The notes under the pieces were generated by a model. It made no database searches, was not told the origin of the DNA, and was given only the letters and a program-made list of their open reading frames with translations. A stretch of 45,775 bases of DNA from JAAYDK01 sp964543935 (GTDB lineage Bacteria; Spirochaetota; Spirochaetia; Sphaerochaetales; Sphaerochaetaceae), in assembly GCA_964543935.1 (NCBI GenBank), contig CAZJAK010000013.1, positions 1 through 45,775 of the forward strand. The letters are read 5' to 3'. Shown in pieces: positions 39,362 through 45,775 of this stretch. The position numbers were made by a program, and so were the translations under genes. The first letter of the stretch is position 1. Every line of letters begins with the position of its first letter.

Positions 39362-39658
39362 ATGAAGAGACTGTACAGAGCCCGCAATGGTCAAGTGTTC
39401 GGAGTGTGCCAAGGAATCGCTGATTGGCGGGAGTTGCCTGTCGACGCGGTCAGGTTCATCGTTCTGGTCGCGATCGTGGTCACCGGGGTGTTCCCCGGTT
39501 TGGCTATCTACGTGTTGCTCGGCCTGCTGTTGCCGGTGGAACCGGAATGCTGCCACAAAGACACGAGGCACGGCGAGTCGAGGGGAAGCGGTCACACTGA
39601 TTCAGAGCGTGATGCAGAACAAGCCTGGGACTATCGGTTTTACGGAGAGAGACGATGA
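39362..39658 (+). CDS. PspC-domain membrane protein
   Basis: The PspC domain runs from KRLYRARNGQVFGVCQGIADWRELPVDAVRFIVLVAIVV through GVFPGLAIYVLLGLLLPVEP, both in outline, and is followed by a charged cytoplasmic tail with Cys, His and Arg (CCHKDTRHGESRG). The family couples cell envelope stress to the Psp response. ATG 39362 is preferred because the domain starts there; GAGG stands 11 bases upstream, and an in-frame ATG at 39311 would add 17 lysine-rich residues without a clear ribosome site. The stop overlaps the next start by ATGA. Confidence 0.83.
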   Translation: MKRLYRARNGQVFGVCQGIADWRELPVDAVRFIVLVAIVVTGVFPGLAIYVLLGLLLPVEPECCHKDTRHGESRGSGHTDSERDAEQAWDYRFYGERR

Positions 39659-40518
39659 GAAAGACGCTGCTGGTAACGATCGCCTTGTGCGTAACCGCAT
39701 ACAACATGCTGTTCACATCGGCAGTGAAGGAGGGCACCTACGTGATTCCAATCGATAGCATGACCGACCAAGAAGACGTTTCGGTGAAATCCGACATGCC
39801 CGATGTGATCATCACGCGGGCTCGAAGTGGGGAAAAAGCATCGGTGGAATTCAGCGGCAAGGATTGCGACAAGTTCGACTTGACTGTCGACACATCGGCA
39901 GGTGCTGTACAGATCGAAGTAAAACGCAAGCAGGCCGTTTCCTCTCGGTGGCCATTCGGATGCCAAGCGCAACTGGAAATCAAGCTGCCATCCGGTTGGC
40001 ACGGCGGGGACCTGTCGGCATCGGTCGTCTCCGGTTCTTTACAGGTGCTGTCAGCGCTGTCCTGCTCTTCAGCACAACTCGCGACTGTATCGGGCGGCTT
40101 GAGCGTAAACACATTGTCGGGCGCCTCGAGCGTGCTGCTGCAGTCGGTCTCGGGTTCGATTTCTGCCCGCCGCATCGAGACCGGTCTGCTCGACGTGAGC
40201 ACCGTTTCGGGAAAGATCGACATCGAAGGCAGTTCCCATGCACTGAACGCCTCCAGCATGTCGGGCTCAATCGTCCTGACTGGCATGGGAAGCAAGCGGG
40301 CCACCATCGATACGGCCAGCGGCACTGTCGAGTATTCGATTCCGAAAGACTTCAACGGAAGCCTGACGGCCAAGACATTGACCGGAACCATCGTTGAGCG
40401 AATGTGGAAACACCCGGTCGCATCCTCGTCAGGCAAGACACGGACCTTTGCAATCGGTGATGGATCCGACCTGATCAGGATTTCCACCATTTCCGGTGGC
40501 ATCATGCTCAAGAACTAA
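39655..40518 (+). CDS. DUF4097-family secreted beta-helix-like protein
   Basis: This 287-residue protein has a signal-like N-terminus RKTLLVTIALCVTAYNMLF. The body consists of repeated short strands with SG turns (SASVVSGSLQVLSALS, LATVSGGLSVNTLSGASSVLLQSVSGSI, LLDVSTVSGKIDIEGSS), as in DUF4097/LiaG-like proteins predicted as right-handed beta helices. PspC and DUF4097 pairs are known to be neighbours in many bacteria, in envelope-stress modules (for example LiaG). ATG 39655 is coupled by ATGA to the PspC gene with GGAGAG upstream. Probably periplasmic, membrane-associated. Confidence 0.83.
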   Translation: MRKTLLVTIALCVTAYNMLFTSAVKEGTYVIPIDSMTDQEDVSVKSDMPDVIITRARSGEKASVEFSGKDCDKFDLTVDTSAGAVQIEVKRKQAVSSRWPFGCQAQLEIKLPSGWHGGDLSASVVSGSLQVLSALSCSSAQLATVSGGLSVNTLSGASSVLLQSVSGSISARRIETGLLDVSTVSGKIDIEGSSHALNASSMSGSIVLTGMGSKRATIDTASGTVEYSIPKDFNGSLTAKTLTGTIVERMWKHPVASSSGKTRTFAIGDGSDLIRISTISGGIMLKN

Positions 40519-40541
40519 GCCAGCATATCGCAAGTGGGGAT

Positions 40542-40570
40542 TACAGGGGTGAGGCTAGCCCACCCCTGTA
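40542..40570. terminator. Perfect hairpin between convergent DUF4097 and nitroreductase genes
   Basis: TACAGGGGTG (40542-40551) and CACCCCTGTA (40561-40570) pair over ten bases around a nine-base loop. It sits between two convergent stops, so it may serve both directions. No strong U tract follows in either direction. Confidence 0.65.
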
Positions 40571-40580
40571 TCATTGCCAG

Positions 40581-41108
40581 TCACTGGCGCCAGCGGCCTT
40601 CCATGATGAATTCGCCCATCGCTATGCGTTGGTCGCTCACTATGAAGGCATCGCCCACTGGGTAACCGAGCGGAGTGAGGGCGACGACGTTCCAATCATC
40701 GGGGATGAGCAGGATCTGCTTGATCGAATCGTTGTCGAACGCCCCGATCCAACAACTCCCCAATCCTTCAGAGCGGGCCGCAAGGGTGAGGTGGTCGATC
40801 ACGATTGCTGTATCGACGAGCACGCTGAAGCGCCCCATGTAGTTGCCGCGGTTGTATGCATAGGTTTTCCCCACGCCCACAACCACGACTGGCGCTTGTG
40901 CGATGAAGGACTGCCCACAACAGGCGGCGGCTAGTTTGAGCTTCGTTTCATCGGCGCGTACCACAATCAGCCTCGTGGGCTGACGGTTGCTTCCCGAAGG
41001 AGCCAGGCGGCCTGCGTCGAGGATCTTGACCAAAACCTCGTCTGGAATAGGTTTATTGGAATACACCCGGACTGAACGCCGTGTTTTGATTGTTTCTAAC
41101 AACTCCAT
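40581..41108 (-). CDS. Nitroreductase-family FMN oxidoreductase
   Basis: This 175-residue protein starts ELLETIKTRRSVRVYSNKPIPDEVL, the usual FMN-phosphate Arg motif. SNRQPTRLIVVRADET, the helix VDTAIVIDHLTLAARSEGLGSCWIGAF, and the end VALTPLGYPVGD follow. It reduces quinones, nitro compounds or flavins with NAD(P)H. GGAGGG stands before ATG 41108. It stands alone on its own promoter. Confidence 0.92.
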   Translation of the reverse strand: MELLETIKTRRSVRVYSNKPIPDEVLVKILDAGRLAPSGSNRQPTRLIVVRADETKLKLAAACCGQSFIAQAPVVVVGVGKTYAYNRGNYMGRFSVLVDTAIVIDHLTLAARSEGLGSCWIGAFDNDSIKQILLIPDDWNVVALTPLGYPVGDAFIVSDQRIAMGEFIMEGRWRQ

Positions 41109-41154
41109 CTGTTTCCCTCCAAGCCACCATCTATCGAAGCGTCATACCGCCACC

Positions 41155-41183
41155 ATTGTAACCTTGTTTCAGCAGAAACCCAA
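41155..41183 (-). promoter_or_regulatory. Promoter of the nitroreductase gene
   Basis: On the minus strand TTGGGT (41183-41178) and TACAAT (41160-41155) are spaced by 17 bases, about 40 bases before the start codon. Confidence 0.5.
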
Positions 41184-41225
41184 CTGGGAATCAACCCCAA
41201 GTACATGAAGCATTGCAACCTAGCT

Positions 41226-41370
41226 GAATTATTCATTCTTGTTGCAAAAGAGAGTGGTCCAGCTACGAGCTGTTCGCGTATGTCGACGGGAAATAGAGGA
41301 GCATTGATTGCATCGGTGACAGCAACACTGGAGGCGGGTGGAAGCTACACGTGGACCGTCGATTGAACGT
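41226..41370 (+). pseudogene. Possible C-terminal remnant of a decayed gene
   Basis: In this gap two short adjoining frames look protein-like: one reads REWSSYELFAYVDGK and stops at about 41309, and a second frame reads LIASVTATLEAGGSYTWTVD and stops at about 41370. Together they look like the frameshifted end of a beta-sandwich protein. There is no start and no body, and chance is not excluded. Nothing else supportable lies in 41184-41376. Confidence 0.25.
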
Positions 41371-41376
41371 GTCATT

Positions 41377-42312
41377 TCACACCAGTGAAATCAACCGCCT
41401 GGCCATGTCCTGCACCAGCCTCCTGATGCGCATATCCTGGCGTCGGTACGTCGTCTGCTTTTTGAAGTACGCTTGCAGGCTTGCAGGCACTTTCACTTCG
41501 TCGATCCAGCGGTCTGGGATGGCCTCGATGCCATGCGAGGCACCCGCCAAGGCCCCGAACAAGGCTGCATTCGTACCCGCCTGCCCCCCCTTCGCCACGA
41601 CAAGGACCATCCCTTGCTCGAAACTGGTCGTTGTTGCCAAGGTATGCAGACAAAGGTGCAACGCCGAACTGGGATTATCAATCATTCCTTTCGGAGCCCG
41701 TCTGGGGCTTAAGTCCACAGCAAGGCGGACCCGCTCGTCCAATTGGTTCTTCAGACAGGCCGTTTTCAACCAGGCCAGCATCGCTTCAGCATCCTGATAA
41801 CCATCTTCAAGCAGTTTTGACAATGCCAAGGCGAAGGCTTTGGCGCAATCGATACTGAGCGGGGAGAGGTGGGTCAGCGAACATTCCGATTCAACTTCCT
41901 TCAGCAACTCGCGTTGCGTTTTCCCCCATGCGTGGATAGTCAACGGGGCAAGCCGGCTCAGGGCAAAAGCCGATTCGTTCTTCAGCTGAGGAGCATCTTG
42001 GAGCGCAGCAACAATCGATTTTTCCACCCATGATTGAGCATCCTTGACCCATGCCCGGTACGAGGCCTTGATGTGGTCGGCGTCGAAACGTTCGTTCACA
42101 GCGATGCTGAAAGCCTGTAGCAGGGTGAAGACTCCTTCTTCTGTCAATTCGCCTTCGTCGCCCCGCTGCCGGTCGATGGCATACATCTCCTTGATCCCGT
42201 TGGGATGGCCTGCGGCGATTTCTGCCTCCGTGAGATTACGGGCCTGCTCACCAAGAGCATTCCCCACGCACACACCCATCAACGCTCCCTCAGCCCGTTG
42301 CACTTGATCCAT
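41377..42312 (-). CDS. ADP-ribosylglycohydrolase (DraG) family protein lacking metal-binding aspartates
   Basis: This 311-residue protein has the DraG/ARH helical fold. It starts RAEGALMGVCVGNALGEQ, continues FALSRLAPLTIHAWGKTQRELL, SLTHLSPLSIDCAKAF and VLVVAKGGQAGTNAALFGALAGASHGIEAIP. Known active members bind two Mg ions through GDAxG, a (D/E)DT near residue 55, and GGDTDT near 245. Here these read GNALG, LTEEG and GGQAGT, so most ligands are gone while the surrounding fold is kept. It is thus probably a non-catalytic ADP-ribose binder or has another chemistry. GGAGGG stands ten bases before ATG 42312. Confidence 0.85.
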   Translation of the reverse strand: MDQVQRAEGALMGVCVGNALGEQARNLTEAEIAAGHPNGIKEMYAIDRQRGDEGELTEEGVFTLLQAFSIAVNERFDADHIKASYRAWVKDAQSWVEKSIVAALQDAPQLKNESAFALSRLAPLTIHAWGKTQRELLKEVESECSLTHLSPLSIDCAKAFALALSKLLEDGYQDAEAMLAWLKTACLKNQLDERVRLAVDLSPRRAPKGMIDNPSSALHLCLHTLATTTSFEQGMVLVVAKGGQAGTNAALFGALAGASHGIEAIPDRWIDEVKVPASLQAYFKKQTTYRRQDMRIRRLVQDMARRLISLV

Positions 42313-42347
42313 GATGACTCAGCCCTCCGTACAGATGACACCATACG

Positions 42348-42376
42348 ATATCACGGGAAAAACAGCCAGACGGCAA
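42348..42376 (-). promoter_or_regulatory. Promoter candidate of the DraG-like gene
   Basis: On the minus strand TTGCCG (42376-42371) and TGATAT (42353-42348) are spaced by 17 bases. The boxes are only moderately close to consensus. Confidence 0.4.
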
Positions 42377-42426
42377 TCGGGTAGCGAAGATTTATGCTGA
42401 ATGTATGAGCATGATGCAATATACTC

Positions 42427-42472
42427 CTTAATATTACTTGACAATACTACTTAATATTCCTTATTATTACTT
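42427..42472 (+). promoter_or_regulatory. Three direct repeats over the HTH gene promoter (probable operator)
   Basis: CTTAATATTACTT (42427-42439), CTTAATATTCCTT (42450-42462) and CTTATTATTACTT (42460-42472) are near-identical 13-mers. The first two start points are 23 bases apart and the last two ten bases apart, that is, on about one face of the helix. They span the -35 and -10 boxes of the following gene and are much more AT-rich than the surroundings. Confidence 0.6.
42438..42467 (+). promoter_or_regulatory. Promoter of the HTH-hydrolase operon
   Basis: TTGACA (42438-42443) and TATTAT (42462-42467) with an 18-base spacer, overlapping the direct repeats. The start is near 42474, about 28 bases before ATG 42502. 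Confidence 0.65.
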
Positions 42473-42501
42473 TATAAGTGTTTTTAAGGAGTTTTAAGAT
42501 T

Positions 42502-42948
42502 ATGAACACGGAATTTTACTCAGTGGAACAACTGGCGCGTATCCTGCAACTGCACCCCAAGACCATCCTTCGCTTCATCCACGAGGGAACCATTAAAGCG
42601 CAAAAAATCGGACGGTCTTGGCGCGTCAGTCAAGAAGCCCTCAAGGAATACTCGCACGCCGAGCTCGCCACGCCCTTGAAACCTTCCGAACCCCGCGAAT
42701 TCAGCTTAATCGTGAACCGCATGAAGGTTTCGGCGGTCATTGAAATCAACGAACAGGAATCGGCCGATGCTTCGCGTATCTCCAACACACTGCTGGCGGT
42801 CCTCAATGGGAAGGACCCGGCTTGGGGTGAATCCCGTTTCGACTATTTCTATTATCCCGAGACGCGCAAGGCAAAGTATGTCTTGTACGGGACAGCGGCA
42901 TTCATCGCCGAGATCATGACGATGTTCAGCCGGTTGGAGGAGGCCTGA
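42502..42948 (+). CDS. Excisionase-type helix-turn-helix DNA-binding protein
   Basis: This 148-residue protein is made of an N-terminal HTH_17/MerR-like domain (NTEFYSVEQLARILQLHPKTILRFIHEGTIKAQKIGRSWRVSQEALKEY in outline, residues 1-50) and a C-terminal alpha/beta domain of about 90 residues (FSLIVNRMKVSAVIEINEQESADASRISNTLLAVLNG). I do not recognise the second domain; it could sense a ligand. Start ATG 42502 has AAGGAG ten bases upstream; the upstream in-frame GTG at 42478 is unlikely. It forms an operon with the alpha/beta hydrolase, and probably regulates itself through the direct repeats. Confidence 0.82.
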   Translation: MNTEFYSVEQLARILQLHPKTILRFIHEGTIKAQKIGRSWRVSQEALKEYSHAELATPLKPSEPREFSLIVNRMKVSAVIEINEQESADASRISNTLLAVLNGKDPAWGESRFDYFYYPETRKAKYVLYGTAAFIAEIMTMFSRLEEA

Positions 42949-42949
42949 C

Positions 42950-43804
42950 ATGTCTGAAAGAGGAATCTATAAAACACCGCAAAGCAAACAGATCATTGAA
43001 ACCATGTACCGAGGCCATCTGGCATCGCCCTTGGCTGCGGGCTTGCAACAGCAATTCGTTGAGACGCCGTTCGGAAAAACCTTCGTACTGTGTGCTCCGC
43101 AAGCGGGGAAACCCTCCTTGGTCTTACTGCATGGGTCTACCTCCAATAGCGCCACATGGCTTGGGGTCATTCCGCTGTATCGCAAGAATTTCAGCGTCTA
43201 TTGCTTGGACATCCCGGGTGAACCGGGTTTGAGCAGCGAGCATCGCTTGAAGCTCTCCTCGGATGCACCCGCGACTTGGCTTGCCAGTACTCTCGATGCA
43301 CTCTGTATCGAAAGGAGCGCCTTCGTGGGCATGAGCCTCGGCGGGTGGTATGCGCTGTCGTTCGCCATAGCCCATCCTGAACGAGTGACGGCCCTGTCGT
43401 TGATCAGCAGCGCAGGCATCGCTGCCCAGAAAACAGGCTTCATCTTTAAAGCATTGTTGTGCATGATGTTGGGCAAGTCGGGCCTGCAGAGGTTGAACAA
43501 GCTGATTTATTACCATGTGGTCGTCCCAGAGCCGATTTTGGAACAACAGTCGCTGGTGGCCAAACATTTCAATCCGGTCACCGAAGCGCTTGTGCTCTTC
43601 AGCGACGAACAACTGAAAAAGCTCACCATGCCGTTGCAATATTTTGGAGGGGCCCACGACGTAATGCTGGACACTGCCGCCGCCGTCGAGCGACTTCATG
43701 TGTTGTTACCCAACGCCCAAGCCCACTTGCTGCAAACCAGCGGTCACGCCATCATCGACAAGTTCGAAGCGATCGAGGAGTTTTTGAGCCAGAAACTGTC
43801 GTGA
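42950..43804 (+). CDS. Alpha/beta hydrolase
   Basis: This 284-residue soluble hydrolase has the oxyanion motif LVLLHGSTSNSATW, the nucleophile elbow GMSLGGWYA (Ser), the acid in GGAHDVMLD, and the catalytic His in TSGHAIIDKF. All triad members are present. Substrate unknown: esterase or lactonase is possible. It begins one base after the HTH stop with GGAGGAGG upstream, so it is coupled to the regulator and its substrate may be the regulator's signal. Confidence 0.88.
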   Translation: MSERGIYKTPQSKQIIETMYRGHLASPLAAGLQQQFVETPFGKTFVLCAPQAGKPSLVLLHGSTSNSATWLGVIPLYRKNFSVYCLDIPGEPGLSSEHRLKLSSDAPATWLASTLDALCIERSAFVGMSLGGWYALSFAIAHPERVTALSLISSAGIAAQKTGFIFKALLCMMLGKSGLQRLNKLIYYHVVVPEPILEQQSLVAKHFNPVTEALVLFSDEQLKKLTMPLQYFGGAHDVMLDTAAAVERLHVLLPNAQAHLLQTSGHAIIDKFEAIEEFLSQKLS

Positions 43805-43961
43805 CATGCTAGAAATTCATTTGTTCCACCTGCCTCATGAAGGGAACTGGCTGCCAAAAGGATCGGTTCCCCGAATCGCCCATCCTGTTGTCGAAGGCTG
43901 CAGCACTCCATATGTACTGGAGAATGTCGCCTCCTCCAGGAAAAGCCGCGATAGATATAAT

Positions 43962-44021
43962 AATTGTATTTACAATTTTTGAGATCATGCTATAATCGAC
44001 CCATATTTGTAGGAACAAATA
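43962..44021 (+). promoter_or_regulatory. Promoter with two related palindromic operators
   Basis: TTTACA (43969-43974) and TATAAT (43991-43996) with a 16-base spacer form the promoter. AATTGTA/TACAATT (43962-43977) overlaps the -35 box, and TATTTGT/ACAAATA (44004-44021) covers the start region. Both share TTGTA-N3-ACAA, lie 42 bases apart (about four helical turns), and have the look of a TetR/MarR-type operator pair. Confidence 0.65.
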
Positions 44022-44046
44022 CAAGGATACACTCGAGGGGGTCTTT

Positions 44047-45775
44047 ATGGAAAAAGTGAAACGTCTTACTCCGTTCGCCATCAGTATCATCTGCATCGTT
44101 GCCTTATCGGCACTTGCACTGATCCTGGTGATCGGGACAGACACGGCCTGGGGAAAGGTGCGTGTCGAAAAAATGGTGCTCTCATCTTCCGATGGCGATG
44201 TGGTCAATGCACTGCTGTACAGACCCAAGTCGGCCACGAAAGAGAATCCCGCCCCTGCAGTTGTCCTGTACCACGGCGGCAACGACATGCTCGAGCATAC
44301 CGGAACGTATGCCCTTGAGTTGGCCCGCCGGGGGTTCGTGGTGATCAACTTCGACTATCAAGGATCGCATGATTCCGACTATAAGACACCGACCTCTGTT
44401 GGAGAGACCAACGCTTGCGGAGACACGATTTACAACACCCTGTCCTCCTACAACTTCGTCCAACAGGACAACATCGCTGTATTCGGCCACTCGATGGGTG
44501 GCGGTTATGCGTCAAAGTTTGCAACCACCTATGCCGCGAACGTGAAGCTCCTGTTCCACCTCGGTTCAGCGGTCACCGCAAGCCCGGGAGATTTCAACTA
44601 TGTGTCGGTGGTCGGCGACTCGGATGAAAGCGCCCTCAAGCGGACGACAGTGCTGGACCCTGAAACGGGAAAGACAACCCAGGACATCCACAAGTACTAC
44701 AACTCTCCGAAAACCGCCGAAGCCTGGGGTGAGCCCGCCGGCAGCATCATCCCGAGCAAGGTCTACACCGTCAAGGGGAAAAATGGCAAGGACTACCTGA
44801 GGGTTTTCTACTTCCCGTCCTCGATCCACGCCTACTACAACGTAAATAACAACGCCGTCAAGCAAATCATCTACGGATTCATCCTCGGCATGGACGGGTA
44901 TGGCAACATCGATGGTGTCGACCTCAAAGATCCGAAAGGATACGAGAAGATCACGACCGTGTGGCGCGTGAAGGACCTCGGCTGGCTGCTTGAATATATC
45001 GCCATCGCGTTGCTCATGTTCACCGTGGCGACGCGCCTGATCAAGGGCAAGACATTCAAGTCCTTGGAGCTCAAACCTGCCGAAGCCTATGGGATCAAGA
45101 AGAAATCGCCCGCTTGGTGGATCGCCCTTGCCCTGTTGCTGATCCTTCCGCCGCTCTTGTACCTGCCAGGAGTGAAAGCAGCAGAAATCGGACTGTTCCC
45201 GACAGCCTACAATACGGACAACCCGGTCACCAAGATCGCCACGAAAGCCCTCATCCCCACCAAGTGGACCGACGCCGACGGTGTGGCCCACAGCATCTGG
45301 CTCCTTGGCGGAACCTCGAACGTCTATGTCGAATGGCAGTGGCTCGTCTCCTTCGCAATGTTGGTCGTCTTCCTGACTTACTACTTCGTATGGGGCAAGA
45401 AGGCTGGTGAAAACTACAAGAGCCTAGGGTTCAGGACGAGCGATGAGAAGAAGTTCGACATCGTCTACCTATTGAAGTCGCTTCTGTTCGCCATCACGGT
45501 GGTGGGCAGCGGTTATCTGCTGATGGCCTTCATCGGCAAGTACACCCAGCAAGGCCTGCACATCGCGACGTTGCAGATGAGCAACCTGGCCAGGAAGCGT
45601 CTGATGTGCTGGTTCGTCTACTTCGTCTATCTGATTCCGTACTTCCTGTGCAACCACCTTGCCGTCAAGTCGCTGGGAATCAAGTATGACGGCACCACCA
45701 AGACACTGGCGTTCAACGTGATCAAGACAACCTTCATCACCATCGGCGGTCTGTTGGTGTTCTACCTGATCTTCC
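44047..45775 (+). CDS. Membrane-anchored alpha/beta hydrolase with C-terminal multi-span domain (truncated by window end)
   Basis: An N-terminal helix (LTPFAISIICIVALSALALILVI) precedes an alpha/beta hydrolase domain (about residues 45-300). Its marks are VVLYHGGNDMLEHTGTYAL, the dienelactone-hydrolase-like FVVINFDYQGSHDSD, the nucleophile GHSMGGGYASKF, and a His in FPSSIHAYYNVN. From about residue 318 several helices follow (LLEYIAIALLMFTVATRL, WWIALALLLILPPLLYL, WQWLVSFAMLVVFLTYYFVW). At least 576 residues are present and the reading frame runs off the window. GAGGGGG stands before ATG 44047. The hydrolase part probably faces the outside. No similar neighbour is seen. Confidence 0.85.
   Translation, partial: MEKVKRLTPFAISIICIVALSALALILVIGTDTAWGKVRVEKMVLSSSDGDVVNALLYRPKSATKENPAPAVVLYHGGNDMLEHTGTYALELARRGFVVINFDYQGSHDSDYKTPTSVGETNACGDTIYNTLSSYNFVQQDNIAVFGHSMGGGYASKFATTYAANVKLLFHLGSAVTASPGDFNYVSVVGDSDESALKRTTVLDPETGKTTQDIHKYYNSPKTAEAWGEPAGSIIPSKVYTVKGKNGKDYLRVFYFPSSIHAYYNVNNNAVKQIIYGFILGMDGYGNIDGVDLKDPKGYEKITTVWRVKDLGWLLEYIAIALLMFTVATRLIKGKTFKSLELKPAEAYGIKKKSPAWWIALALLLILPPLLYLPGVKAAEIGLFPTAYNTDNPVTKIATKALIPTKWTDADGVAHSIWLLGGTSNVYVEWQWLVSFAMLVVFLTYYFVWGKKAGENYKSLGFRTSDEKKFDIVYLLKSLLFAITVVGSGYLLMAFIGKYTQQGLHIATLQMSNLARKRLMCWFVYFVYLIPYFLCNHLAVKSLGIKYDGTTKTLAFNVIKTTFITIGGLLVFYLIF

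Noticed and set aside
43809..44348. Minus-strand open frame of 179 codons across the upstream region of the last gene
   Set aside because: Most of it is antisense to the hydrolase gene and crosses its promoter and palindromes. The tail (43809-43960) reads somewhat protein-like and could be a relic, but there is no start or ribosome site to support it.
1..45775. CRISPR arrays, tRNA/rRNA genes, insertion sequences, phage genes
   Set aside because: No regularly spaced repeats, tRNA-like cloverleaf, transposase, integrase or structural phage gene was seen. The excisionase-like HTH gene has no integrase beside it.

Overview
The window is 45.8 kb of about 55-58% GC DNA carrying roughly 40 protein genes, packed into operons with frequent ATGA/GTGA overlaps and clear Shine-Dalgarno sites (AGGAGG type). 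The envelope is diderm: it has LolA-like and outer-membrane-barrel proteins, lipoproteins and SBP signal peptides of the form ...LFAAGEAQ or ...LFAGGDAE. Together with promoters close to TTGACA-N17-TATAAT and the opp/mal gene style, this suggests a spirochaete of the Sphaerochaeta group. That placement is an inference from protein style; no rRNA or marker gene is present. A run of 10 Ns inside one gene shows it is a draft or metagenome assembly. I saw no tRNA, rRNA, CRISPR array, insertion sequence or prophage.

Layout. 1-584 (-) is the N-terminal part of a TrkH/KtrB potassium channel subunit, divergent from a seven-gene operon at 710-7249 (+). That operon encodes a GntR/YtrA-type regulator, an SPFH protein, a LolD-like ATPase, two FtsX-type permeases, a LolA-like periplasmic protein and an outer-membrane barrel. 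It reads as a complete trans-envelope export or lipid-handling machine under its own repressor. 7271-17510 (-) is an oligopeptide importer operon: binding protein, OppB, OppC, OppD, OppF, a 64-residue membrane protein and a c-di-GMP phosphodiesterase. It has two striking elaborations: OppC carries a seven-repeat RCC1-like propeller in its extracytoplasmic loop, and OppF carries a roughly 200-residue coiled-coil insertion inside the nucleotide-binding domain.

17707-31664 is a mosaic of short units: a YkvA-type membrane protein, an MFS transporter, a calcium-motif lipoprotein, an operon of Gfo/Idh/MocA oxidoreductase, cupin and hemerythrin-PAS protein followed by a VOC protein, a four-gene operon (ferredoxin-type aldo/keto reductase, phospholipase-D-like lipoprotein, two secreted proteins), a tandem UspA protein behind a highly structured leader, an orphan protein and a nucleoside hydrolase.

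31719-38393 (-) holds an outer-membrane protein and a maltodextrin operon (malE, malF, malG and a GH13 lipoprotein). 38683-45775 has an RRM RNA-binding protein with its own terminator, a PspC plus DUF4097 pair, a nitroreductase, a DraG-family protein that has lost its metal ligands, an excisionase-like HTH protein with an alpha/beta hydrolase, and a membrane-anchored alpha/beta hydrolase running off the right edge.

The most unusual items are the RCC1 propeller in OppC with the coiled coil in OppF, the SPFH/ABC/LolA/barrel operon, the folded leader of the Usp gene, the ligand-less DraG homologue, and several operator-like palindromes placed precisely on promoters.
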